DNA of 33,594 bases from Bacillus timonensis (GTDB lineage Bacteria > Bacillota > Bacilli > Bacillales > Bacillaceae_L), in contig NZ_HE610988.1 of NCBI RefSeq assembly GCF_000285535.1, forward strand, positions 8,005-41,598, read 5' to 3'. A program made the translations under genes and the position numbers. The notes under the pieces were generated by a model that was given only the letters and a program-made list of their open reading frames with translations, had not been told where the DNA came from and ran no database searches. Position 1 is the stretch's first letter. The number at the start of each line of letters is the position of its first letter. Of this stretch, positions 25,399-33,594 are shown piece after piece.

Positions 25399-25815
25399 CT
25401 ATAATTTAATTTTCTCTTTTACCAGGGTTGACGAAACGCCCTTTGTATAAGGGAAATATACAATATCAACTCCAACCTGTTTGAATTGTTTCTCTACCTG
25501 TTCAAAGAGGTAATTCCCTTTCCAATCATCACCTACAAACATTACGTCAAAACCTATTTTTTCCCACGCCGATAACTTATCACGATTCATTTGTGGAACG
25601 ACTTCGTCCACGTATTTTATTCCTTCGACTATCGCCAATCTATCTACAAATGGAATCACGGGTTTTTTATTTTTGTAGGTCAAAACTAACTCATCGGTAC
25701 TGACGCCTACAATAAGGTAATCACATTTTTCCTTTGCTCTCTTTAAAATATTTAAGTGTCCAACATGAAATAAATCAAAAACACCAGTTGTATAACCAAT
25801 TTTATACTGCTTCAT
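25399..25815 (-). CDS. tagD: Glycerol-3-phosphate cytidylyltransferase
   Basis: 138 residues, a nucleotidyltransferase with the TGVFDLFHVGHLNIL motif (HxGH, near residues 17-20) and the YTKGVSST C-terminal motif of the TagD/GCT family. It makes CDP-glycerol from glycerol-3-phosphate and CTP. It overlaps the upstream glycerophosphotransferase gene by 14 bases, so donor synthesis and transfer are co-translated. Symbol assigned by family only; its role here is EPS decoration rather than wall teichoic acid, by context. Confidence 0.9.
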   Translation of the reverse strand: MKQYKIGYTTGVFDLFHVGHLNILKRAKEKCDYLIVGVSTDELVLTYKNKKPVIPFVDRLAIVEGIKYVDEVVPQMNRDKLSAWEKIGFDVMFVGDDWKGNYLFEQVEKQFKQVGVDIVYFPYTKGVSSTLVKEKIKL

Positions 25816-26977
25816 ATTCTTCTCCCCTTTGCTTTTTAAAGCATGTTTCGGTTATTTCGTTTAATAGATATTCACTTGCTCTGCCATTTTCAAATGATCC
25901 AATATCACTCAAGAAATTATGTAATCTACTTTTGTATAATTCATCGTCAAAGTTCTCAATCTTCATTTCTATATCCTTATTATTTGTTGCAGTTATAAAA
26001 GGTAATTGATTTATATCAAAATATAGTTTTCTTTCATTGCTAATGTATTCACTTACATCGGGTATATAAAGAAAACAAGGTCGTTTTGTTATAGAAAAAT
26101 CAAATATTAAAGAAGAATAGTCCGATATCAGTACATCAGATATAGCCAATAATTCTTGTATATCATCATACGTAGTAACATCAATAACATTAGCAGCACT
26201 GTTATGAAGTTTACTCGATTTAGAAATAAGATGAGGATGTAATTTAATTAATAATGTCCAGTCTCCTCCAAACCTGCTTTTAAGAGCATTTATGATTCTT
26301 GCAAATTCTAGATTATAGGCTTCAACCCCATTATTTTTTCTGAACGTTGGAGCATATAAGACAATTTTGTGATTGCCTGGAATCCTAAGGTTATTGAAAA
26401 TCTCATTCTTATTTAGGTTATTACTAAAGAAAAGATCGTTACGAGGACTACCGTACTCAAAAACTTTACCCTTATACCAAAAAGCTCTATTGAAAATATC
26501 AGAACTGTACCTACATCCCGATAGTAATAAATCACACTTTAAAGAGTCTTTTTTTGCCATTTCTATATACTGTAGAGGTAGTGATCCTTCTGCATCTTTT
26601 TCAATTTGTTTCAATCTTAAAGAGCTATGCCAAGTTTGGATGTAAAATTGTTCTTTTCTCTTAACGAACAAATCCGTTGTTCGAAAATTTGTAATTACCA
26701 CTTTAGATGTACATAATTCGTAAAAGTATTTAAAAGACATCATTTTAACTTTTCGTACACCTTCAATATATTTTTTTGACCTTAAATCAGTAAATGCCCA
26801 CACAATATCAAATGTTTCCGGTGGGCATTTCTTTTGAATGTATTCAGATATATATTTAGGATTGCAACCATATTGACTTCCATAATAACTAAAGAATATG
26901 ATTTTATTATCTTTAATAGGAAAACAATTAAAAATATAAATAATTGCAAGACAAACATATTTTTTTATTTTGTTCAC
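25802..26977 (-). CDS. CDP-glycerol glycerophosphotransferase family protein
   Basis: 391 residues of the TagB/TagF family: TWHSSLRLKQIEKD, the VLYAPTFRKN motif, KLHPHL, and ISDYSSLIFDFSITKRPCFLY near the C-terminus. It transfers glycerol phosphate from CDP-glycerol, probably onto a sugar of the EPS repeat. No extra membrane domain or second transferase domain. The start is GTG 26977, with AAAGGAGG inside the end of the preceding gene. The gene before ends two bases upstream. Confidence 0.87.
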   Translation of the reverse strand: MNKIKKYVCLAIIYIFNCFPIKDNKIIFFSYYGSQYGCNPKYISEYIQKKCPPETFDIVWAFTDLRSKKYIEGVRKVKMMSFKYFYELCTSKVVITNFRTTDLFVKRKEQFYIQTWHSSLRLKQIEKDAEGSLPLQYIEMAKKDSLKCDLLLSGCRYSSDIFNRAFWYKGKVFEYGSPRNDLFFSNNLNKNEIFNNLRIPGNHKIVLYAPTFRKNNGVEAYNLEFARIINALKSRFGGDWTLLIKLHPHLISKSSKLHNSAANVIDVTTYDDIQELLAISDVLISDYSSLIFDFSITKRPCFLYIPDVSEYISNERKLYFDINQLPFITATNNKDIEMKIENFDDELYKSRLHNFLSDIGSFENGRASEYLLNEITETCFKKQRGEEYEAV

Positions 26978-26978
26978 A

Positions 26979-28019
26979 TTACAAAACCTCCTTTCTTTCC
27001 AATTGTTCTAGCTCCTGTTTATGTACAAAGACGTTAAATTTTCGTAGAACCTTCTGGAGGCCAAGAAAAATAAGTTGCAACAAAGGGTGTATTAAAAATA
27101 AGTTTAATTGCGCCTTTAACTGCTGATTACTTTCGACTGCTTTTAACAGGTTCTCGTAATTATTTTTAATGTACTTTCTAATTTCTTTCCTATGTAATCC
27201 ACCTTTATCTTTTTTTCTATTCATAATTAACAAATTATAGTGAATGAGACTTGTTTTTAAAATGTTCTTGTATGATTCATTTATTAAGTCTTCATAATGA
27301 TTTTCTAAAAATTTGTGACGCACCTTTAAGCCTTTTAATATGTCAAGGCTTCTAAGTGTATAATTCGCTACGATACTGTCACTTCTTTGAAAATAGTAAT
27401 ACATAGGCTGATGTGTTATTAAGTAGGTGTTTACTCGATGCATAACGTTATGTGCCCAAAATACATCCTCAAATAATACACCCTTTTCAAATGGTAAATC
27501 TTTAATTATTTTTGTTTTATAAAGCTTTCCCCATGCAAAGTTTTTGACCTTTTCATTGATTACTAATTCCTTCATGAGCATTTTTTTATCTAAGATAATA
27601 GGTTCACCATCTTTAGGAAAATATCTATTATCAAATAATAAATAATTCTCATAGGCATAATAAAAAGCTGATTGTACAACATCAGCTTTATACTTAATAC
27701 TATTCATAACCATAGTTTCTACCATGTCAACTTCCAACCAATCATCACTATCCACAAACAAAGTAAATTCACCCGTGACATAATTCATTCCAAAGTTTCT
27801 TGCGTCTGATAAGCCGCCATTTTCCTTGTGTAGTGCAATTACACGTAAATCAATTTCTGCATATTTCTCTACTATAGTCCCACAATTATCTGGTGATCCA
27901 TCATTTACAAGAATAATTTCTAAATTTGTGTATGTTTGATTCACGATACTTTTCAAACATCTATCAATATATTTTTCCACTTTATAGACAGGAACAACAA
28001 CGCTCACTTTTGGAAACAT
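26979..28019 (-). CDS. Glycosyltransferase, GT2 type
   Basis: 346 residues, GT-A fold: VSVVVPVYKVEKYIDRCLKSI at the N-terminus, NDGSPDNC, GGLSDARNFGM and the metal-binding FVDSDDWLE. It has the typical C-terminal extension of EpsH/EpsJ-like enzymes. It adds a sugar to the lipid-linked repeat; specificity is unknown. No frameshift. Confidence 0.9.
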   Translation of the reverse strand: MFPKVSVVVPVYKVEKYIDRCLKSIVNQTYTNLEIILVNDGSPDNCGTIVEKYAEIDLRVIALHKENGGLSDARNFGMNYVTGEFTLFVDSDDWLEVDMVETMVMNSIKYKADVVQSAFYYAYENYLLFDNRYFPKDGEPIILDKKMLMKELVINEKVKNFAWGKLYKTKIIKDLPFEKGVLFEDVFWAHNVMHRVNTYLITHQPMYYYFQRSDSIVANYTLRSLDILKGLKVRHKFLENHYEDLINESYKNILKTSLIHYNLLIMNRKKDKGGLHRKEIRKYIKNNYENLLKAVESNQQLKAQLNLFLIHPLLQLIFLGLQKVLRKFNVFVHKQELEQLERKEVL

Positions 28020-28034
28020 TTATTGTTCCCTCCC

Positions 28035-29210
28035 CTAAATCAGTTCATATAATTTTTCTAGTTCATTGGAATTTCCGTAATTCGTGTTTTTACAATTTGA
28101 ACTAAGTTTTTCCGTAATCCATTATCTAGATATAGTCTTTCAATTCCTTGGGCTATTCCTTCAACAGATAATTCACAAATGTATCCGTCGAAACCATTTT
28201 TCACCTGGCTAGCTGCTGTCGGATAATTCGTGATAAGGACTGGCTTTGATAAAATTTGAGCCTCGCCTACCGTAACTGCTTTACCTTCGTACCTAGATGG
28301 TTGCACATAAATATCTGCTTCATTCATAAAAGGAAATGGATTCGTTCTTTTACCTAATAAAATAAATGAATCTTCAAGTTCATATTTAGCAATTAAATGC
28401 TTAATAATTGTTTCGTCTCCACCGTATCCTACTACATACCAAACAATGTCATTATATCCTTGTTTTTTTAATAGATTCATTGCTCTGACTGCATTATCTA
28501 TCCCTTTCGCATGTGATAATCTTGCTACAGTGATTATTCGAAATCGATTATCATTTTTTATAGGGTTCTCAATATCTTGATTAGCTAAAGTCTTTACTAT
28601 ATGTGGAGAAGTAATGTTTTCGATAATTTTTACTTTGCGCTTCAGCATTGGATATTTTTTATAAAAGATTCTTTGCAGCCTTCGGATACAGCAATAATGT
28701 AGTCAAATTTATTCCACATCTCAATATCCATTTTAATATCCGTGTTTACTGTTGAAAAATCTGTGTGAATCCATGCAATTTTTTTCGGGCTTTCACCTTC
28801 TCTGCAACAAAATAATGTGGCCATAAATAGCTAATTGCCACATCATATTCTTTCTCAAGTTTAGGTAAAAAAGGTAACGAATACTTCCACATATACTGCA
28901 TTTGTTTAAAACCATTTTCAGTTGACTTATCAAAACTAGCTTTATATTTTGAAAAAATTCTAATTAAACCAATTGGAATATTTCCTTTCTTAAGAACTTG
29001 CCCTATTGACATTCTGAAAGTCTTATATTTCTTCGATTCATTTAATAAACTAGGTTTGTTTGGAAGTAGATTCATAAAATCACCAGTATGACTGTACAAC
29101 ATCAAATCCACTTGATGTTCTTCATAGTCAAAATTATTTAAAAGACTAATTAGGCTCCGCTCTACTCCACCTACCTCCATATCAAATGAAGAAATTAATA
29201 CGTTCTTCAT
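28035..29210 (-). CDS. Glycosyltransferase, GT4 type, three frameshifts
   Basis: Repaired length 392 residues. N-terminal DMEVGGVERSLISLL, middle IAWIHTDFSTVNTD and VARLSHAKGIDNAVRAM, C-terminal PSRYEGKAVTVGEAQILSKPVLITNY. Three single-base repairs are needed: T runs at 28779-28785 (gives RKKIAWIHTDF), 28655-28660 (gives FIKKYPMLKRKV) and 28087-28091 (gives a C-terminus KNTNYGNSNELEKLYELI and a stop at 28035). Three independent breaks each mended by one base strongly favour sequence error. ATG 29210 has GGAGGAG. It is similar in layout to the other two GT4 genes downstream. Confidence 0.82.
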
Positions 29211-29225
29211 AAGCTCCTCCACTTT

Positions 29226-30336
29226 TTAAATCTGATAAAGATTCATTAAATTTGAAATCCCATTCCGAACTTCATATCCATTTTTCTCAAACCCAGAAAT
29301 GATTTTTTTATATTTGTTTCTTTTTTACCGATTACATCAAGAATCTTATTTGCCCACGCATCATCACCTTCTTCAAGATGCACCCTTGAAACTAAATCTA
29401 TCCTTAAATCTGCTTCAGGCTGGATTGCTTCAGATACAATGCATGGAATACCACTTGCTTGTGCTTCTAGAAGAACGAGCCCCAGCCCTTCATAAATAGA
29501 AGGAAATACAAAGACATCCATGCTATGTAAAATCGTTGAAATGTCGCTTCGAATTCCAACAAATTTAACATGATTATCTAGACCTTCTTTTTTAGCTTTT
29601 TCTTCTATTTCTTGCCTCAGGTCCCCATCGCCAACTAAAAGCAATTTTATTTTTGAATCCCTGATAATCAAAGTTTTCAATACTTCCAATAGAAACTTAT
29701 GATTTTCGGTTCAATAAATCGTCCGATATGACCAATAATCTTACTTCCTTCTAAACCGGTTTCTTTTTTAAATTGCCTTACCTTATTGGTATCAACTTCT
29801 AAAAAATTCTTATAGTCTATTAAATTAGGAAAAAATGCATAATTAGAATTACTTAAAGCCATTTCTCCAAACAAATATTTTCCTGCTTGATTACTACATG
29901 CTAAATAATGAGTAGAGGATTTTAAAATTAGATTTCTCATTGTTTTTATATATAATTTTCTAATTACACTATTAGAATGATCTAAAGTTGTATGAGCGTG
30001 CGCAATTCTTATCTTAATTCCTGCCAATTTTGCAGCAATATTAGCTGTGCCACAATGAAATAATGTATGAGAGTGAACTGCTTCATATGGTCCAGTTTCC
30101 TTGATTGTGTGCACAAGCTCCTTAATTGATTGAGTTTTTGATAATTTAATCACTCTACCACCTAATGATTTTATTTCTTCATCGTAATGAGCATCCTGTT
30201 GACTGTACGATATAAAATCGAATTGTACTTTTTTTCGATCTATGTTTCGATAGATATTCATAAGCATTGTTTCAGTCCCAGCCCTATTCATTGCCCCTAC
30301 AATATGGAGAATTCTCTTTGGCTTATCAACCATCAT
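29226..30336 (-). CDS. Glycosyltransferase, GT4 type (EpsF-like), two frameshifts
   Basis: Repaired length about 370 residues. N-terminal ILHIVGAMNRAGTETMLMNIYR and AHAHTT, middle IIGHIGRFIEPKNHKFLLEVL, C-terminal FPSIYEGLGLVLLEAQASGIPCI. It needs one base added at the T run 29703-29706 and one at 29303-29309; the latter changes the end to GFEKNGYEVRNGISNLMNLYQI with a stop at 29226. Layout resembles the EpsF glycosyltransferase of Bacillus EPS operons. Confidence 0.82.
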
Positions 30337-30345
30337 CTTTTTCCC

Positions 30346-31512
30346 TCATAGTCCTACTGGATATTTTATTGTTAATGTATTTTTTATACAGTCAATAACT
30401 CTCATTTGGTCATCATCTGTCATATTAGTTCCTGACGGGAGGCAAATACCTGTTTCAAATAATTGTTTTGAAACATCAGCCCCTTCATTGTGAGGATAAT
30501 ATTTTACCCCATTAAAAAGAGGTTGAAGATGAAGTGGTTTCCAAACAGGACGTGCTTCAATATTTTCATTCGCCAATACATCCAATAGATCATTTACTGA
30601 TATCCCTGCAATGGCTTTGTTAATTGTTAGGGTAGTTAACCAGCGGTTTGAGTATGTATTTTGTAATTCTGGCATAAACTCAAACCCCTGGATTTCAGAT
30701 AATTCCGTAAAATAACGATTAAAAATGTCTCTTTTAGCCATTACTCTCATATCTAATACCTCTAATTGTCCTCTACCAATACCCGCTAAAACATTACTTA
30801 ACCGATAATTGTATCCAAGTAAACGGTGTTGATAATGTCTCGCATGATCTCTTGCTTGTGTGGCTAAAAATCGAGCTTTTTTCATCGCTTCGGAATCATT
30901 TGAAACCAGCATTCCTCCTCCCGAAGTAGTAATGATTTTGTTACCATTAAAGGAATAAACCCCATACTTTCCAAAAGTACCACTTGGAATCCCCTTGTAT
31001 CTAGAACCCAGTGATTCTGCTGCATCTTCTATTACAGGGATATCATACTCCTTACATAACATTAGAATCTCATCCATTTTTGCACTTTGACCATATAAAT
31101 TCACCACAATAACTGCTTTTGGCAAGTCTCCTTTAATAGCAGCCTCACGTAGTGCCACTTCGAGCGCTCGTGGAGACATATTCCAGGTTTCTGGTTCAGA
31201 ATCAATAAATACAGGCTCGGCACCTTGATAAAGTATAGGGTTTGCACTTGCAACAAATGTAAGACTAGAACAAAATACTTTGTCACCTTTACTGACCTCT
31301 AATAAAGAAAGAGCCAAATGAATTGCGGCAGTTCCCGAACTAACTGCTACAGCTTCATTGGCTCCTACATAAGAGGCTATTTCTTTTTCAAAGGCATCTA
31401 CATTCGGACCTAATGGTGCAATCCAATTTGTTTCAAAGGCGTCTTTTATATACTTTAATTCATTACCACTCATGTGTGGTGCGGCAAGGTAAATACGGGA
31501 TTTAGGTTTCAA
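30346..31512 (-). CDS. epsN: DegT/DnrJ/EryC1 aminotransferase (EpsN-like)
   Basis: 388 residues, PLP-dependent sugar aminotransferase. VSSGTAAIHLALSLL, the VIEDAAESLGS segment and SFNGNKIITTSGGG with the catalytic Lys (about 193) are all present. EpsN-type enzymes make UDP-4-amino sugars on the route to N,N'-diacetylbacillosamine. The matching dehydratase (EpsC) and acetyltransferase (EpsM) are not in this window and could lie upstream. No frameshift. The symbol is given by family. Confidence 0.85.
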   Translation of the reverse strand: MKPKSRIYLAAPHMSGNELKYIKDAFETNWIAPLGPNVDAFEKEIASYVGANEAVAVSSGTAAIHLALSLLEVSKGDKVFCSSLTFVASANPILYQGAEPVFIDSEPETWNMSPRALEVALREAAIKGDLPKAVIVVNLYGQSAKMDEILMLCKEYDIPVIEDAAESLGSRYKGIPSGTFGKYGVYSFNGNKIITTSGGGMLVSNDSEAMKKARFLATQARDHARHYQHRLLGYNYRLSNVLAGIGRGQLEVLDMRVMAKRDIFNRYFTELSEIQGFEFMPELQNTYSNRWLTTLTINKAIAGISVNDLLDVLANENIEARPVWKPLHLQPLFNGVKYYPHNEGADVSKQLFETGICLPSGTNMTDDDQMRVIDCIKNTLTIKYPVGL

Positions 31513-31539
31513 ATAAATGCACCCCCTAGTACATGCTTG

Positions 31540-32589
31540 CTAAGCATTTTGTATTTTTCTTTCCAATTTCCCCCGGTAAATTGGAAAATAATGATCTTTT
31601 AATTCATATCGTTTCTTTAGGTATTCCATTACATCCTCGTATTTATCTAGATTATGAATCTTCTTTCCTATGAAATAATCATAATTATGATTATTTGTAA
31701 AAGACGTTTTATACTTAAATAACCCATCATTTTCCTGATATCCTCCACCTAGATGGAGCTCCTTTGAACCAAAGGATTTACAGACTTCAATCATAAAATC
31801 AAATAATAGATTATTTGGACGATACTCTAAATATTTTGTTTTCGACGCTCCGAGGTGATAGTGTGCAAACTCTGTACCAACTATAACCAATGTTCCGGCT
31901 ATTACCTCATTCTCTCGTTTTGCAAATAATAATAATGTTTTACTTATTTCAGTCTCCTTTATTTGTTCATAGAAGTATTGCTCACCAAAGTAATAAAAAT
32001 CATTTGCATTATTTCGATTCATTGTTTCTTTATACATTTCAATAAATAGATCTACATTTTCCTTCGTTCCTTCAGCAATAAAGCACGAAATATTATTATT
32101 TCGTGCTTTTTTTATATTTCTCTTATTTGAGGATGTATAATTTAATCTTATTTCTTCTAATGGTTTAGTTAAATCAACCGCAGTAGTTTTTCTAATATAT
32201 TCGATATCCATAACATCTTTACCATATCTATAATTTTTATAAAGAGGATGAAAACGTATTGTTTCAGTAATAATATTCTTTGAAGAGCAAAAATCACTTA
32301 AATGCTCATAAAAACCTTTTATAATATTAGGATTACCTTCAACTATTGGACCCCCGTATCCGTAGGGGGTTACAATATCAAACGCATTAATATGAATATT
32401 AGGTATCTCTCTTACTATAAAAGGGTAAAAAATTTTACTGCCATTTTCTTCATAATAGGCACCTAACAATTTACCTTTTTCTATATTCGCAAATAATTTA
32501 CCGTATTCATAAGAATAGTAGCTATCGACCATTTGGAAACTTTTAAGGATATTGTTCCAACGCAGGTTCGTTTCCACAATCTCAAACAA
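31540..32589 (-). CDS. FemAB/GNAT-like protein in EPS operon
   Basis: About 349 residues with the Fem-like double-GNAT layout: GYGGPIVEG and SSNKRNIKKARNNNISC, an acyl-binding-type region IAGTLVIVG, and YHLGASKTKYLEYRPNNLLFDFMIEVCKSFGSKELHLGGG. Relatives transfer amino acids from tRNA (FemX), acyl groups or act in sugar modification. It could acylate the amino sugar made by the aminotransferase next door; this is inference. Start uncertain: TTG 32589 has a GGGGGGG site, and in-frame ATG 32607 overlaps the previous stop. Confidence 0.65.
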   Translation of the reverse strand: MFEIVETNLRWNNILKSFQMVDSYYSYEYGKLFANIEKGKLLGAYYEENGSKIFYPFIVREIPNIHINAFDIVTPYGYGGPIVEGNPNIIKGFYEHLSDFCSSKNIITETIRFHPLYKNYRYGKDVMDIEYIRKTTAVDLTKPLEEIRLNYTSSNKRNIKKARNNNISCFIAEGTKENVDLFIEMYKETMNRNNANDFYYFGEQYFYEQIKETEISKTLLLFAKRENEVIAGTLVIVGTEFAHYHLGASKTKYLEYRPNNLLFDFMIEVCKSFGSKELHLGGGYQENDGLFKYKTSFTNNHNYDYFIGKKIHNLDKYEDVMEYLKKRYELKDHYFPIYRGKLERKIQNA

Positions 32590-32606
32590 ATATACCCCCC
32601 CATTCA

Positions 32607-32759
32607 TCACTTATTTTCAGAAATGGCCGTTAAAAACTCATTTTTTATTTCCAAAATAAATTCTTTTACATCAATATCTTCTATCCTGTTTCCTTTTTCA
32701 CAAATTGTAAGTAAAAGATCTTGTAGCTTTTGTTGAGTTAGATTATCAGAAATACTCAT
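32607..32759 (-). CDS. Small unknown protein, 50 aa
   Basis: Not recognised. Sequence reads MSISDNLTQQKLQDLLLTIC at the start and ends FLTAISENK; it is acidic and apparently helical. AGAGG lies before ATG 32759. It sits between the polymerase and the FemAB-like gene, 21 bases after the former, in a tightly packed operon, which supports it being real. It could be a carrier-like or regulatory peptide, or a remnant. Confidence 0.5.
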   Translation of the reverse strand: MSISDNLTQQKLQDLLLTICEKGNRIEDIDVKEFILEIKNEFLTAISENK

Positions 32760-32780
32760 AAACTTTTCCTCTCATTGTTT

Positions 32781-33594
32781 CTAACTAAATAATGTTATAA
32801 TTTCACTTCTATATTCAATATTTAGTGAAATTACATTTTCGTAATAGTAATAAAGGAAATAAAAAATTACTATGATGTAATAAATAAATTTCTGGTCTTT
32901 TTCCTTAAAAAGTTTAACAATCCAAGAAACCAAAACAATCTGGTAAAGATTAAAATAGATTGCAAACCTTGCAAAAATCCAATTTTGGGTTGATATAATC
33001 ATAAATAAAAGACCAATAATTGACATATTAACAACAATATCACTTTCAGGAAAAATGGCTCTTAACTTATCTCTGCCCAAATACGCTATTACCATGGGTG
33101 CTGCAAAAACAACAACCCTAATTATATTTGCGCCACCCTCAGTAAATGATTCGTAATGCCCATATTGAGTTTCTTCTATTGCAGTAAATAGAAATGTTGA
33201 GAACTGCTCGAATCCTATAACTATAACAATGGAAGAAAGCAATAGGATAATAGTCGACTTTGACCATGCTTTGTATCTTACTAGAAAGTAAATTGGGATT
33301 AAAATTAAAGCACTTAGGTGAAAAGTGGATGCTAACAAAATTACTAGTAAGTACTTTCCGAATTTACCTTCAAATAAAAATTTTGTGGAAGTGAATATAA
33401 TAGCTGCTGCCAAACATTGCCTTATACCATTCATCGAAACTAGGTATAATCCACCAGTTATATATACATACACACTTAAATCGAATAATCTTGAATATTT
33501 ATATAACATAATTACAATTAAAACATTGGTAATCAATGCTGCGGTAAATATCATTATTTGTGGATCATCTGAAATCTTTTGTAAAAACATCTGT
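32781..33594 (-). CDS. epsG: EpsG-like polysaccharide polymerase, N-terminus outside window
   Basis: At least 269 residues with about eight membrane segments. The family mark GGLYLVSMNGIRQCLAAAIIF is present, and NWIFARFAIYF near the C-terminal half. EpsG proteins are Wzy-like polymerases that link repeat units outside the membrane. The family is usually about 360 residues and the frame is open to the window edge, so roughly 90-100 residues are missing; the first visible ATG is internal. It is the most upstream EPS gene seen. Confidence 0.82.
   Translation of the reverse strand, partial: QMFLQKISDDPQIMIFTAALITNVLIVIMLYKYSRLFDLSVYVYITGGLYLVSMNGIRQCLAAAIIFTSTKFLFEGKFGKYLLVILLASTFHLSALILIPIYFLVRYKAWSKSTIILLLSSIVIVIGFEQFSTFLFTAIEETQYGHYESFTEGGANIIRVVVFAAPMVIAYLGRDKLRAIFPESDIVVNMSIIGLLFMIISTQNWIFARFAIYFNLYQIVLVSWIVKLFKEKDQKFIYYIIVIFYFLYYYYENVISLNIEYRSEIITLFS

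Noticed and set aside
1-33594. CRISPR arrays, insertion sequences, tRNA or rRNA genes.
   Set aside because: No regular spaced repeats, transposase frames, terminal inverted repeats or cloverleaf sequences were seen.

Overview
The window is AT-rich DNA from a Gram-positive endospore-former-type Bacillaceae. This is suggested by the SinI/SinR pair, strong AGGAGG-type ribosome sites, intrinsic terminators and Bacillus-style EPS genes. Genus and species cannot be fixed from sequence alone. Reading left to right, a c-di-GMP-I (GEMM) riboswitch leads into sinI and sinR (1-785). It is followed by a membrane acyltransferase (1109-2179) with a SinR-like box at its promoter.

The middle holds two interleaved RiPP loci. 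A paeninodin/pseudomycoidin-type lasso peptide locus is split in two minus-strand operons: B1-B2-nucleotidyltransferase-VanZ (4838 down to 2370) and C-A-K-D (15734 down to 10758). The precursor A is a 43-residue gene at 13648-13779 with the TMAG leader/core junction. Between the halves is a plus-strand cassette (5117-9842). It encodes an 82-residue Gly/Pro/Asn-rich putative precursor, an HPrK-like kinase, a PqqD-like protein, an S24/S26 peptidase, an ABC exporter and a nucleotidyltransferase. The cassette has no lasso cyclase or B2 protease of its own, and it is the best candidate here for an undescribed system. A phosphodiesterase (9890-10606) lies between the cassette and the second lasso operon.

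From 15945 to the right edge everything is minus strand and concerns exopolysaccharide. One group runs PHP-type tyrosine phosphatase, initiating sugar-phosphate transferase, ATP-grasp ligase and galE, behind a 420-base leader with a candidate EAR/epsC RNA. A longer operon upstream holds an EpsG-like polymerase (cut by the window edge), a FemAB-like protein, a DegT aminotransferase, five glycosyltransferases, a CDP-glycerol glycerophosphotransferase with its cytidylyltransferase, a beta-propeller protein and a flippase.

Copies or near copies of the 16-bp palindrome GTTCTTTATAAAGAAC, the SinR operator type, lie at the promoters of the acyltransferase, both lasso operons, the second RiPP cassette, galE and the phosphatase/EPS group. 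I read the window as one SinR regulon in which c-di-GMP, through sinI, may set EPS and peptide production together.

Nine single-base shortfalls in A/T homopolymers break five genes (B2, the second nucleotidyltransferase, the flippase and three glycosyltransferases make six if B2 is counted with the others). All go the same way and all are repaired by adding one base. This is most simply an uncorrected long-read assembly error, so these genes are annotated as single intact genes with the break points given.
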